Shown: positions 11,870 through 22,671, counted from the stretch's first letter. The stretch: DNA of 64,000 bases from Acanthosepion pharaonis (GCA_903632075.3 CAHIKZ030000058.1:4185001-4249000), one strand, 5' to 3'. A program made the numbers and translations. Notes: generated by a model from the sequence alone, not told the origin.

Positions 11870-12030
11870 GGTGGATTCATTTCTTTCCCAAGGGCATTTG
11901 CGCTTAAGTGAATATAACAAGACCAACTGGAATTGTAACCCTTATTTCCAATTAACATTACCTATTAAACCACCCGCCTAAGCAAGCTTACAGCACCTGG
12001 TAATCCCAAGCGGTTACCTATCCTGAATCC
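11870..12030 (-). mobile_element. SINE-A: 5S-derived SINE, truncated head
   Basis: The minus strand starts inside the 5S-like head (GGTAACCGCTTGGGATTACC, GGTGCTGTAAGCTTGC), then GGGTGGTTTAATAGGTAATG, and ends at CACTTAAGCGCAAATGCCC with TTGGGAAAG. The first half of the 5S head is missing and the copy abuts the SINE-B copy at 12,040. Confidence 0.85.
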
Positions 12031-12039
12031 AGACTGTTG

Positions 12040-12336
12040 GGGGATGGGTGATTTTCCTATTTTATTTTTTTTTATCGAGTCGCCATATCTAGAAAGATTG
12101 TCAACCAAGCTACTACCCGCCCATTAGCACACTAACTGATTTTGAATAGATATCCTTCTTCTAGACTGGTTAACAATCAAGGCTAGAGAACCTTATCGGA
12201 TTGCTTCTTATACAATAGCTTTAGAAGAGATAGTTTCTGCCTTTCCGAAAGTTATTTATTACGTAACTAAGCCGGAGTTCGATATCGGATTTAAATATGA
12301 CTGCTAACCGCTACACTACCTGCACCCCGGTTAAGT
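12040..12336 (-). mobile_element. SINE-B: tRNA-derived SINE, copy 1
   Basis: On the minus strand the head has an A box (TAGTGTAGCGG, with GTTAGC after it) and a B box-like ATCGAACTCC about 40 nt on, then a body of about 220 bp and an A-rich tail. The plus strand shows the same body at 13,108-13,410, with landmarks TCGCCATATCTAGAAAGAT, CCATTAGCACACTAACTGAT and AGGCTAGAGAACCTTATCGG. The far edge of both copies is CCAGACTGTTGGGGG. RNA polymerase III promoters of this kind are standard for tRNA-derived SINEs. Confidence 0.85.
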
Positions 12337-12530
12337 GAATATAACAAGCTCAACTGAAATTGGAACTCTGATTTCCGATTAATATTACCCATTAAACCAC
12401 CCGACTATGCAAGCTTACAGCACCTGGTAATCCCAAGCGGTAACCCATGTAGGTACTGACCAGGCTCGTCCGTGCTTAACTTCCGTGATCGTATGGGAAC
12501 CGATGTTTCAACTTTATGTGACTGTAAACA
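12337..12530 (-). mobile_element. SINE-A: 5S-derived SINE, fullest head
   Basis: The minus strand reads TCGGTTCCCATACGATCACG, GAAGTTAAGCACGGACGAGC, CTGGTCAGTACCTACATGGG and TTACCGCTTGGGATTACCAG, then GTGCTGTAAGCTTGC. This follows 5S rRNA from about position 25 to its 3' end, including the A box, intermediate element and C box of the internal promoter. A non-5S body follows (GGGTGGTTTAATGGGTAAT, CAGTTGAGCTTGTTATATTC). The 3' module is cut short by the adjacent SINE-B. Confidence 0.88.
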
Positions 12531-13107
12531 TCTGGATATAATTCCGTACAAATTTCCATTATTGGATATAAACAGAAGGTAGAGGAGGTTTGAATTTGGG
12601 GTTTTCTGTCCCTTCGGCGGATTACCTACCCAGGCTGATGGGGTCTGTCTTAAGGCGCTAGTGACAAAAGAGTTCCGCGATGCTTAGTAGCTAAGTTGTG
12701 CTCGACAAGGCTAGAAGTTGGATTTGATTGACAGTGGTTGTTTACAAACCATATCATTGTGAATATTGTGATAAAAATTATGACATATAAGCCTATGTAC
12801 GATCATTTCATGAGTTTATTCTTTGTGTAGAAGAGCAAAATCAGGAGAACCATGTGAGGATCGAAATCAATACTTACAATCTCGGAAAACAGATTTCTAA
12901 CAATTACTTCATGGCTAGACGTGGTTATATGTTTACCCAACTCAAATATATACGAAACGGTACAATACGAAGATGTAACTTTTACATAACGTTTTTTTGC
13001 GATATTACTTCTGAACATAGAAGTATTACAGCATATTCTGCAATTCACATAATTTAAGAATTTGAGTCAATTTAAGGTTTTCGGGTTAAACATCCCCACG
13101 TGTGACC

Positions 13108-13410
13108 CAGACTGTTGGGGGGGATGTTTATTTATTTATTTATTTATTTATCGATTCGCCATATCTAGAAAGATTATCAACCAATCTTCTGCCAGCCCAT
13201 TAGCACACTAACTGATTTTGAATACATAATTACCTTTCTTCTACACTGGTTAACAACCAAGGCTAGAGAACCTTATCGGACTGCTTCTTATACCATAGCT
13301 TTAGAAGAGATAGTTTATGCCTTTCCGAAAGTTATTTATTACGTAACTAAGCCGGAGTTCGATATCGGATCTAAATATGACTGGTAACCGCTACACTACC
13401 TGCACCTCAC
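13108..13410 (-). mobile_element. SINE-B: tRNA-derived SINE, copy 2
   Basis: Same order of landmarks as the copy at 12,040: A box TAGTGTAGCGG, B box-like ATCGAACTCC, the AGGCTAGAGAACC body, then a tail that is (TTTA)n on the plus strand and the CCAGACTGTTGGGGG edge. It lies about 1.07 kb from copy 1 in the same orientation. Confidence 0.85.
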
Positions 13411-14013
13411 AGCGTTTTTCAAAGTTTTTTATTTTGTTACATTTTGTTTAGCTTGCTTTAAAATAGCCCGCGTTTTGTGTCTACTCGATTGTCAACCTAT
13501 GAATCTCGCCAAAGATTAATGAAGAACCATTAATTTTGCAAAAATATTCTTTTCTGAAATACGTTTATATTTTTTATAATACGAGAAAATGTTTAATTTT
13601 TTTAACTCACTCGCTGTACACTTTGTGACAAAGGTTTTGTGCTGTTTTTGAAAATTTCATTTATATTCCAGAGAGCCACATTCCCTGATTTCCAACAATT
13701 AGCATTTTTGAATGAAATACAACAGAACAAATTATTATTACGATTTGTCATTAATTCTTAAGATTGTTTATTTAGAGGCGTAGAATTATGCCACACGACA
13801 GAATTTTAAACTTTAATGCGAATACATCAGACTGAAATACATATTCATGAAGCAACTGCCTACGACTGAATGAGGAAAAACTGGCGTTATGTGCATCAAT
13901 TTCTATAGAATTGGAAACTCTTGCTAAAAGATTTTTATTATAGAATCTTACAATCTTCAACCAACATTTCCTGTTTAATACTTCCACTGCAGGGGGTTGC
14001 TTTAATGACTTGC

Positions 14014-14860
14014 CAAGGTGTCCCAAAAGTATTCAAGGGGTCTGAAAGTTTAATAACTTTTTCCTTTATTAACTATTTTTTTTCTTTCAGCTATTTTACA
14101 AATAGGGCTTTGGAGATTAATCATGTAAAAATATACGAGTAAAAATGAACACAAGTAGTGAAACATTTCTACTAAAGCCGAAAATCAAAAATTCAATCTG
14201 AACGCGCATGTCGTCGCCATTAATGTTTTGAAACTGTCCAAGTTTTGAGAGTAAGGTTTCAGGTAATGACCGTCCACGAAGTGGCATACCACATCCAGTG
14301 AGGAAACGAAGGAGTATTTGAGCGAGAGAATTGAAGAAGATCTGGAAGCCGGTCTCGACAAGTTTGGATACCTTGGACGCCACTACAACGAATTTTTAAA
14401 TACATCAACCTGTTTCCGCACAAAAAGAGGGTGGAACATTTGATTCGAAAGGGGCTAGCTTCTCAGGCAAATTTTGGAGAAAGGGATAATTTATCCGGAT
14501 CTCAGCACAAACTGGCCTCCACGTTCTCCGGATCAGAGTTCTTCCTATGTGGCTATCACAAAAGAAAAGGTTTATGTCAACAAGCGACAGATTCTCCAAC
14601 GACTGAAGTAGAACATTCAGAGAGACATTAAAACACTAGAGTCTGAAACATTGAGGGTTGTTAAAGAAAATGCCTTCGAAACGTCGTGTTCATGCGAAGC
14701 TGAAAATGGACGACAATTAAAAGAGGTAATCGTTTGCAACTAGTATAAATTTATTTCCCATTCATGCTCTATATAATACTATGGTATTGTGAATTACGAT
14801 TAAAATATAAAGGAGTTATTAAATTTTGAAATACCTTGGTGACTTTTGGGACATCTTGTA
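14014..14860 (+). mobile_element. Internally deleted mariner-like element
   Basis: Terminal inverted repeats of about 45 bp carry AGGTGTCCCAAAAGT at the left and its complement ACTTTTGGGACATCTTG at the right, both continuing into TTTAATAACT. Between them the plus strand holds transposase pieces: VSGNDRPRSGIPHPVRKRRS (DNA-binding linker) and TNWPPRSPD..S with KEKVYVNKRQILQRLK (the C-terminal block). The catalytic core between them is mostly gone and frames are shifted. At about 850 bp it is non-autonomous. An unrelated superfamily with similar termini cannot be fully excluded. Confidence 0.8.
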
Positions 14861-14869
14861 TTACCTGCT

Positions 14870-15655
14870 ATCGATAGAAACACTAGTTTTCAAGACACTC
14901 TCAAACATTATACTGAGCACTTAACTGTTATTTCCAATTCATAGAAAACATATCATCACCTGAAATTAAAAAGTTTCTAACAGTAATTTTTGGTTTTGTT
15001 GAGTTATGGCCCGTGGCATTTTCGCTCCACAATATCCTAAATGGCCACTTTAGTTTTGTACAAAAATCGTTAATTAATCCCGAGAACATTATATTTAGTA
15101 TTTCTCTCGATTTATGATTTATTTGGTTAACCAAACTTTGAAGTCAAATAACTCAAAACTACAAAAATTGCAGATGGAACTTTTTTTTTAATTTCGGAGG
15201 ACATAGTAGTTTAAAATACAACCAGGTTTATAGAGTATTTTTCATTATATTATATGCTGCGACTGTCGTTGACTTTCGTCTGTACTAGTGATTATCCGAT
15301 CGAAAGCAAAATGATGGCGTCCATTTGAAATGGCTGTCAGCACCTTCGATGTCATTTATTTCCGGTAATTGGCGGTCTCCTGTTTTTTTTTCTTCTTTTT
15401 TATCCAAAACGGGCCAACGCAACCAGACAACAATGCTATAGCAATACATATTTGAAAGTATTTGTGCCAAAGTAACGGCAAAATATTACTAACTTGATTT
15501 TTCTATCTGTGTGTATTGTAAAGATTCATACAACCGTTAAAGGCACTATGCCCGTCACCGGGTTTGAATAGTGTTGATAAGAATTTCTTTCAGTTCTCTT
15601 TCCGTGAAAGTTTCGGATTTCCCGGCGTAGATATTGGCTCATATTATGATACAGA
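14870..15655. other. No gene recognised
   Basis: AT-rich. Short frames on the minus strand show no recognisable family. Confidence 0.45.
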
Positions 15656-15659
15656 GTTT

Positions 15660-15950
15660 TTTATTCGGTGAATATTATTATTATTTTTATTTCCTTTGAT
15701 TTCTGGCCTGTACACATCTCTTTCCGGCTCCCGCCCAGAGACCTAAGGTCAAAAATGTCATCATGACACTTTCCACTGACAAAAAAAATTACATAGATAA
15801 AGCTCTTCGTAAAGTGTGTGCTGTACTTGTGAGAACAATTCAATTTGTATTTTTTGAGGCATGGACTTCCAGGAATCCCTTCAATTACTCTTCCATTTCC
15901 AACCACACCTAGGGCTTCAATTACAACAGGGATTGTTGATGTTCCCATGT
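15660..15950 (-). pseudogene. R2-like LINE ORF C-terminal tail
   Basis: The minus frame reads TSTIPVVIEALGVV, then GIPGSPCLKKYKLNC and KYSTHFTKSF. This matches the ending typical of LINEs whose RT carries the FPKTE...NPKNYRPI block (see 51,430-52,660): a P-V-V-I-G-A-L-G motif, a P-G-S-P motif and a T-A-H-I-L-R-K motif. The last is degraded here to STHFTKS. It is followed on the minus strand by a short 3' region and flanked by (ATT)n at 15,953-16,000. RT and endonuclease are absent. Confidence 0.7.
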
Positions 15951-16104
15951 ACTAATTATTATTATTATTATCATTATTATTATTATTATTATCGTTGTTG
16001 TTGTTAGTGGTGGTGATAGTAGTGGAAATTGTGGTGTATCCCGGAACAGCAAGAGATTATAGTTCAGACGAGAAGAACACAAGCATCTATTTGTAAAATA
16101 TAGC

Positions 16105-16610
16105 GTCTTTTATAGTAGTATATATTTGCCTGCATTCTTTAGGCTGAAGACCATATGGAGAAGTAACACCATTCTTATGCAGTACAAGATTATGCTCCTG
16201 TGGGCACGGGTATTCTCTATATTCTTGTATGCATGCAAGACATGGACGCTTAGAGCTGAGCTACAAAGAAATTTACAGGCATTGGAAATGAGATGTTTTC
16301 GCACCATCGTGGGTATGTCATACTTTGACCACATCACCAACAAGAAGGTGCGTAGTAAAATCCAGCAGCACATTGGCCCCCACGAAGACTTTCTCACTAC
16401 AGTGACGAAAAGGAAGCTGAGATCGGATTGCCCTTAAGGAACCGTCATAGGACGTAGGAGGAGGGAAAAAATGAAGAAAAAGTCGAATGGCAGTATCGAG
16501 GGATATATATTCGCAGAGAGCCAGGTTCTGGCAAACGACCGCGCCAGATGGTAGAAACTGGCGGTTGCCCCATAACCTCCACCAAAACGACTCCTTCCGC
16601 GATTAAGGGC
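16105..16610 (+). pseudogene. LINE RT thumb/C-terminal fragment
   Basis: The plus frame reads LKTIWRSNTILMQYKIMLL, VFSIFLYACKTWTL, LQALEMRCFRTIVGMSY and DHITNKKVRSKIQQHIGPHE, a block typical of LINE ORF2 after the palm (the ...LYACETWTL... region). Past 16,435 the frame breaks, but later pieces (FAESQ, WRKLAVAP near 16,510-16,565) still follow the family order. It is a different family from the KEGLENLILT one. Confidence 0.8.
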
Positions 16611-16849
16611 GAAAAAAAATGATAGTTGCCTTCCGACAACAATATCTTGAGTGACACCACTTTAGAGAATTTATTGTGGGTGAACAAGCCATCAATAAAT
16701 CTGCGTCCAGGCTCATACAATACATCACTATTCTTCGTAGATTTTATATTGTCACAGTGTGGGTTAATCAAGAACAAATTTGGTCGAGAGATGAAGAAAA
16801 AGAAAAATACTACTGATGACTTCGGCTGAATTGAGAAAAAAGAAAATTA

Positions 16850-17050
16850 TTTAAAAAAATATTTTCAAAAAATTTTGAAACTATCTGCGTCTCTCGTTTC
16901 GTGAGCAGGTGTAGATATGGCAACATCATCAAAGCCCAGCCCGATGAATTGCTAACGGATAAAACGAATCACAAAAAAACCTTTTCCAGTGTGTCATATT
17001 TTCTAAATATTGTTTGTTGATATATAAAATTATACAAAATTATATCATCT
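16850..17050 (+). repeat. Dispersed repeat block, also at 1,750-1,990
   Basis: TTTTGAAACTATCTGCGTC, TCTCGTTTCGTGAGCAGGTG and GGCAACATCATCAAAGCCCA match the minus strand of 1,750-1,990 at most positions. Both end at ATATAAAATTATACAAAATT. Confidence 0.7.
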
Positions 17051-17137
17051 ATGAAATCGATCATTAACGAAAATGACATGTTCATCATTAATTAATCGTA
17101 GATAAAGATCAGAAACTCAAGAAGGATTTAAATTAAG

Positions 17138-17189
<52 letters not shown>

Positions 17190-17830
17190 TCTAGGTTCCA
17201 ACTTATTAAAGATGATCATCGCTCTTCTAACTTTCTGTCCTGGTGTAACAAGACGTCTCACACGTTTCACGTACGATTTCATTTTCAAGTCTTTTTCCAA
17301 TGTTCCTTGAACTGTCGTAGCTGAAACTCCTCTCTCACGTGCCAAACTTCTTATGGACTAAGTTGGATCTTTTCTAATTGATACCTTTAGTTGTAATTTG
17401 AAATGATGATCTCTCTTCCTGTTGTTTCCTCCTGATCTACTTTTCCTCTCTACTATTCACAGTTTTTTAAAATTTATTCACCGTTCTTTTGATGGTTCTT
17501 GAATGCACTTTGAAGATGGAAGTCAGTTTATGAATGTTCCATTACTGAAGGCGTGGATGACTTTTGCCCTCACCATTGCTTTGTTGAGAAGTAAGTGGGG
17601 TTGACACAAAACGATTTTAAACTGTTCCTTCTAGCTGAATAACCGAAGAATTTTTCAGTGATTCTTAAGACAAATGCGGTCAAGATGGCTATATGTTTTA
17701 ACTGAAAACCTGAAAAAAGAAACTCAATTAGTTTAGAGTTTTTTTTTTTTTTTTTTAGATATTAAACATTTTGGGGGTTTGACAATTATGCGGTGCACGA
17801 TTTGGGCAATTTTGCTGTCGCATATATAGT
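17040..17830 (-). pseudogene. Mariner/Tc1-like element, microsatellite-bearing copy A
   Basis: On the minus strand a transposase start (MVRAKVIHAFSNG, ATG at 17,576) leads to LARERGVSATTVQGTLEKD, LKMKSYVKRVRRLVTPGQKV and RRAMIIFNKLEPR, then runs into (AT)n. The 3' side resumes with GAAACTCAAGAAGG-type sequence and GAAATCGATCATTAACG. The N-terminal helix-turn-helix half of the transposase is recognisable, but the DDE core is missing and the TA tract sits exactly at the deletion. Copies B (34,075) and C (40,310) have the same structure. Confidence 0.8.
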
Positions 17831-18109
17831 CAATTCCTGATACCCCTGTATATATAGTGTCAATGTATATAGTCAATATATATAGTCAAATTCTGATACG
17901 CCTGATATACATAGAGTCAATTGCTGATACCCATAATGAGTGGACAGACGAGCCCGTCTACGAAACTCAGGATACAGAGAGAAAGCGAGAAGGAAAGATT
18001 GAAAATGTATATAAAGGGTGTTCCAATAACTTGGACCTATTTTAAATGCGAATTAAGTTTAAACGTCTCATGACTGTTTTTTTTTTCTTTTTTTTAGATT
18101 TAAAAACTT

Positions 18110-19899
18110 TGTAACGTCACCCCGGGGTCGCTGCGCCAAATGTGACGTCTGCCTGGCCGCGCCCACCGTGCTATCCTGGTCACGGCGCAAATTGTGACGT
18201 CACCCCGTCTGTCTCCGCGCCGTCGCCGTCCTATACTGTCCTGTGACGACCAATGTGACTTGGTATTGGTTGCGGCACCAAATGTGACGTTCTAACCTTT
18301 TGCTGATTCGGATGGGAATCTGGTTAGATTCGGTATCAGCCTTGTCGTTCCCAGCTCGCCTCCAACGTCTGATTACCGAAGTAACTGCTTTGATTTCTAG
18401 TCTAACCTACCCACTTTGTGATTTGATCTTAGGTAGACGAAATCAGTCAGTCGCCGGGCCGTAATGCAAGTGGAGTCCGAACAAGGGCAATACCGCACAA
18501 GTATATGTAAAAGAAAATAAAGTAATAACTCGAAAAGTTCAAATGTGTTAAAAAAGGAATAACAATATTTTATATCTGTTTGCTGAATACAAGAATGGTC
18601 TTTCTTCCAAACCGCTAATATGGATTCGTGACACTTTGTGTTTGTTAGGCGAGTCTTAACATCTTAAGTTGTTTTTCGATAACTGGTTTTTAGTGTATCT
18701 TCAGGTGATATTCGTAAAACTTGTTTTGGTGGTGTGAGTCTAAGTCGTTCTTCAAAAATAAATTGTTCTTGGTTAGAAGTTGAGGTCGTGATTGCGTGGA
18801 TCTTTCAGTCAGGTTTCTGCGAGGCGGGCCTCAGTGCTCACAGCTCAATTCTTGCCTGTCTTTCTAACCCCAACTAACTGCCTTCTACTCGTTGCGACTC
18901 TGCTTATATGGACGCCGACCAAAACCGGGGTGGGCTTGTCGGGGTTTGCGGTTCCTTGATAATTCTAAATCCACAATAAGGATTTTCTTTGTTTTCGGTC
19001 AGGAAAATTTATTACTTCCCATTTTTGGAAATCTTTAATTTCTAGTTTAATGGAATCGTCCTCCCAAATTCTTCCTTTCTCATATGGGTATCACATCCAA
19101 TCTCTTCAGAAGGCGTCAACAGGTTTCCCCCTCTCTCTCTCACAGTGGCATCTCACACCAATCCCTTCAGGGGGCGTCAACAGGCCGCCCCTCCTTCTTC
19201 ACATGATTACCTTCGCCTACCGCTCACGCCACCATTTCTGCCAATGGACGCCCAGCAGCGTGGGTGTGGCAAAACTGGCCTCGGTTTAAAAAATCACGCT
19301 CAAAGAAAAAAAAAATCTTCCTTTTTTTTTTTCTTTTTTTTCTTTTCTTCTTCCCGATTACAAATCCTTACGAATCTTATCTTAACCGAACGCCGTCTGG
19401 AGTTCGTCAATCGAGATTTTCGCCAGCATCAAGTGGGTGGTCATCTGGCGACTTTGCACCCTGGTGCCAATTATTCGTTCCGATAAAATAATTTTTTTAT
19501 CATGGCCAGCTCCGACACAAAACAGGTGCTCTTCTCAAATGACATTTCCGCAGATAGTTAAAGGTTTAATCTTTCCTTCCTTGTACTCTGCGGGTGGTCC
19601 AGCTGACACCTCTCTCCGCCAGCGCGCGACCTGACCAATATTATCTCTTAGCCTTCTGTCTTGTAGGCCACTTGACCGATTTGAAATTTTCATTATCGCC
19701 ATTGGTAGACGGCTATCTTTTATTCGGTGCGTCGTCATAAATCAAAAACCCGGCAGAACCGAGATCTTACTTTCTTCGCTAATGAAAATAAAATCTTTAC
19801 CATAACATCGCTTAGTGTCTTTTCGCGATAGCTTCTTATCACCTAATTTAATTCTCGCCTTTTCTTTTCTTTTTTCACGCAACCGTAAATAGTGTCACA
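18110..19899 (+). mobile_element. Solo-LTR candidate inside the mariner
   Basis: The inserted segment starts TGTAACGTCACCCC and ends AGTGTCACA. Directly outside both ends is ACTT (18,106-18,109 and 19,900-19,903). TG...CA termini with a 4-bp target duplication are the signature of an LTR-retrotransposon insertion. At 1,790 bp with no protein frame, a solo LTR is the simplest reading. It is GC-richer than all its surroundings and holds upstream-type repeats, AATAAA signals near 18,515 and 18,757 and a T-rich block near 19,320. No second LTR, primer-binding site or gag-pol frame is seen. A long non-LTR foldback element is an alternative. Confidence 0.65.
18136..18292 (+). promoter_or_regulatory. 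Cluster of AAATGTGACGTC motifs with a CRE-like site
   Basis: CCAAATGTGACGTC (18,136), GCAAATTGTGACGTCA (18,187, containing TGACGTCA at 18,195), CCAATGTGACTT (18,249) and CACCAAATGTGACGTT (18,277) lie within 160 bp near the start of the solo-LTR candidate. TGACGTCA is the CREB/ATF consensus. In an LTR this would be the U3 enhancer position. Function is inferred. Confidence 0.5.
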
Positions 19900-20540
19900 A
19901 CTTAAATCTTTGGCAATTTCAATTAAATCAGTTAAATTTATCAATGCCTATTACGAAAATGGACGTTATACAGAAATGCAAAGAAAACTTTCCAGGTAGC
20001 ACCAACTCTCTAAACATCGTGAATTGGCCACCACCATCGTGCTACTTGACGCCTTTAGATTTCTTCCTTTGGGGTCATCTCAAAAGTAAGGCCTATGCCA
20101 ACAAACCAACAACAATTCAACAGCCGAATGAGGAGATAATAAGGCATATTAGTGAGATCAAGGAGCAACTATGCAGAAACATCATCAAAAATTTGGACCA
20201 TGAACTGGAGGTGTGCCACTGAAGCATTGGTGGACATTTGGGTAATATTACTTTTCACACATAATTACCATGACTTAAATAACATGATCCAATAGAGAAA
20301 TAAATAAATTTTCACCAACAACACTGATTTATTTACTGCTGACATTGATCCGTCTTAATGAAACATCCTTTATATATTGGAGCGTAAATGAAACAAAGAA
20401 ATGTCGTCAGACGAGAAAGAAACATTGCCTTCTTGTGCAGTTCCAATATCTTCCTATAAACAATGATTAACATATTAAAGTTAGGAACCGTGTTTCATTT
20501 CCTTTTCCGTCTCATATTTATAATCTAAAGGTGCTTATAT

Positions 20541-20699
20541 ATGTTTATAGCTTTTGAATATAATCAATTCACAAAAAAGCGTAAAAAACTAACCATTAAA
20601 AGTATTCTAAATAAGTTTCATCCATTTAATGGGTACATTTCAAGAAAAAATATCAAGAATTGTCTCAACGCTACAGTTATTTACTTTCAAGTAAACATA
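20541..20699. other. No gene recognised
   Basis: Short lysine-rich frame in AT-rich DNA with no recognisable family. Confidence 0.4.
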
Positions 20700-20893
20700 T
20701 ATAGGGGATTGGTGCATAATTATCAGGCGTTTTTTTGGAGGCGGGTTACTTGTTATTAAAAATTGCTGTTTTGCTTATGCTTTTATGTTCCGTGGAATAA
20801 TCATTTAAAATTGTTATTGTTGAATTATGTTTCTTTTCTCATAATAAATATTGTTTAAAAACGCCTGATAATTATGCACCAACCCAATATATA
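20700..20893. mobile_element. MITE with GGTGCATAATTATCAGGCG termini
   Basis: The left arm ATTGGTGCATAATTATCAGG continues into CGTTTTTT. The right end AAAACGCCTGATAATTATGC continues into ACCAACCC. The arms are about 33 bp and nearly perfect, with TATA on both flanks. The internal 120 bp has no coding capacity. The TA-flanked ends and GGTTGGTGCA-like termini fit a mariner-derived MITE. Confidence 0.85.
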
Positions 20894-21002
20894 AGAAAAC
20901 GAAGCATTAATCCTGGTTTGTTTCGACAATAATAAAAATTCTATTTTCACAACTTCGCTCCAGATCTCAAGTTAAAATCATATATTCGGACAAATAAAAG
21001 AA

Positions 21003-21150
21003 ATGACAATATATGCGGTCTGTCTGAAAAGTCATGGGATTATTGTCAGAAACAATTTATTTCAATTCCAAACAACAAACTAGATGGTTTCCCTTTCAAA
21101 GTAACCCCCACCGCCGCCTCGAGTCTTAGGCGAATTAATTAGGCGAGTAT
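21003..21150 (-). pseudogene. Mariner end fragment
   Basis: GGTCTGTCTGAAAAGTCATG followed by sequence whose complement reads as a terminal G-x-YFEG-like block (ACTTTGAAAGGGAAACC) resembles the end of a mariner-type element. The same ending, better preserved, is at 22,138. Only the terminal piece is present. Confidence 0.55.
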
Positions 21151-21447
21151 TTCTGGTGTTTTATTCACGACATTTTTCCTATCATAAACAAAAATCTCTA
21201 ATTGGCACAAGGTTTTAGAAAAACAATTGTCATATTTCCACGGAATTAAAACCTAAAACAAAAGATACGTACAATCTTAGTAATGAGTCTAAGTTCATAG
21301 AAAAATAAATAGATGCTATTATTTTATACAAGTCGATTATTTCAGTCACTTATTGGTTCTACTCAAACGTTAACCCACCTATAACCAAGTCTTCTGTATG
21401 GGTAATTTAGTGGGTCATTTCATATACCTAAATAGATGGGAAAATCC

Positions 21448-21449
<2 letters not shown>

Positions 21450-21474
<25 letters not shown>
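21450..21474. repeat. (TA)n microsatellite
   Basis: Short TA tract directly beside a SINE-C copy. Confidence 0.9.
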
Positions 21475-21477
<3 letters not shown>

Positions 21478-21478
<1 letters not shown>

Positions 21479-21835
21479 GACATTTTCATGTTTATAAATT
21501 CTTTTTATAGATACAAATATTTAAGTAAATATTTTGTTTATAATAAACAGTATAAAACAACATTTACCGGCCTGAATGTACGAGAAATTTTCATAGAAAA
21601 TATTCATCTTCCGACAAGATTCGAACCTGTATCCTATACGGAACCGTAATATAGCCTGACGTTCCTTAACCGATTGGGCCACAGAGAATCGTTCGCTTAG
21701 CATAGTCGATTTTACTGCTTTTAAACTACAATATTTCATGATTCTCTCACGTACATTCATATCTGCTCATGGTGTATCCAAATGTAAACAAGTGACGTCA
21801 CACATTATGAAATGGACAAAGTCCGACAATTATTT
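21478..21835 (-). mobile_element. SINE-C: tRNA-derived repeat
   Basis: The minus strand has an A box-like TGGCCCAATCGGTTAAGG and a perfect B box GGTTCGAATCT about 45 nt later, so the head descends from a tRNA. The body follows (TTTTCTATGAAAATTTCTCG, TTCAGGCCGGTAAATG, ATTTGTATCTATAAAAAG), and upstream is a leader with GTGACGTCAC and GAATGTACGTGAGAGAATC. At least seven related copies occur in the window. No functional tRNA is implied, because the acceptor stem does not close. Confidence 0.82.
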
Positions 21836-21839
21836 TAAG

Positions 21840-22075
21840 ATATTTTTTTATGTCTCTACATTCTTTTTATAGATACAAATATTTAATTCGATTCCTGTCG
21901 GTGAACGAATATTTTCTATGAAAATTTTTCGGGCATTCAAGCCGGTAAATGTTGTTTAATACTGTTTATTATAAACATAGCATTTACTTAAATATTTGTA
22001 TCTATAAAAGAATGTGTAAACATAAAAAAAGTCTTTAAATAATTGTCGGACTTTGTCTATTTCATAATACACACA
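21840..22075 (+). mobile_element. SINE-C body, inverted partner
   Basis: TTTTCTATGAAAATTTTTCG, CAAGCCGGTAAATGTTG and TTAAATATTTGTATCTATAA run on the plus strand, opposite to the neighbour at 21,478, and end GTCGGACTTTGTCTATTTCA. The tRNA-like head is reduced to TCGATTCCTGTCGG. The pair is an inverted repeat. Confidence 0.75.
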
Positions 22076-22086
22076 CACACACACAC

Positions 22087-22141
<55 letters not shown>
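22069..22141. repeat. (CA)n-(TA)n microsatellite
   Basis: About 18 bp CA and 54 bp TA. Confidence 0.95.
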
Positions 22142-22142
<1 letters not shown>

Positions 22143-22330
22143 GAGGTTTGCCTGAATAGTAACAGGACTGGTGTCGCAAAAAATTATTTCAATTAAAAAA
22201 ACACAAACTATATGCTTTCCCCTTCAAAGTAATATCCCACTGCTGGAAGGAGTCTTCTTCGATAAACCTCAGCTCCTTCTTGATGGCCTCCACAACATCA
22301 AAACGGGATGGCTTGATGATACCCTTGACC
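22138..22330 (-). pseudogene. Mariner-like transposase C-terminus and end
   Basis: The minus strand reads VKGIIKPSRFDVVEAIKKEL, RFIEEDSFQQWDITLK and then a terminal region ending near ACTATTCAGGCAAACCTCGT. The alternative frame gives YYFEG at the same place, the usual ending of this transposase type (a YFEGD motif). The catalytic domain is not present. Confidence 0.65.
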
Positions 22331-22613
22331 TAAACCCCTTAACCTTTCCTTCTCTGACATTCTTTGTATTCGTACCAAATTCTGCCATGTACAATCGTTC
22401 CTTTTCAAAAAGTCTCCGGATATTCTAGCTCTTTGAGAGATTATCCGCAACTCTTCCATCCATTCCTCTGATTTCTCGATTCTTGGTTACCTTCCTCTAC
22501 TTAGAATGGACTCTAAAGTCCACACGCAGGGCCTGGAATTTTATGTCCGCGAACATCTGCTGCTGGCTAGGGAACCCTTTCTTAAAACTCCATATCATTC
22601 ATACTTGTGTCTC

Positions 22614-22615
<2 letters not shown>

Positions 22616-22669
<54 letters not shown>
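22616..22669. repeat. (TC)n microsatellite
   Basis: About 54 bp of TC on the plus strand, inside the LINE region. Confidence 0.95.

Positions 22670-22671
<2 letters not shown>

Larger units (their letters stand above)
18013..20371 (+). mobile_element. Mariner-like element split by a 1.8-kb insertion
   Basis: The left end TATAAAGGGTGTTCCAATAA and the complement of the right end (TATAAAGGATGTTTCATTAA) form imperfect terminal repeats next to TA. The plus frame at 19,944-20,222 is the transposase C-terminal end: KENFPGS, VNWPPPSCYLTPLDFFLWGH, LKSKAYANKPTTIQQ, IIRHISEIKEQLCRNII. The motif T-P-L-D-F-F-L-W-G contains the third catalytic acidic position. The N-terminal part is not recognised; what remains left of the insertion is only about 95 bp. 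The 250-bp MITE at 63,357 shares both ends. Confidence 0.82.

Noticed and set aside
12420..12530. Functional 5S rRNA gene
   Set aside because: It has many substitutions and lacks the first part of 5S. A SINE body follows directly.
12740..12810. KPYHCEYCDKNY, possible C2H2 zinc-finger exon
   Set aside because: Only one half finger is readable, a stop follows at once, and no second finger or splice context is seen. Cephalopods have many C2H2 genes, so it could be a relic, but the evidence is too thin.
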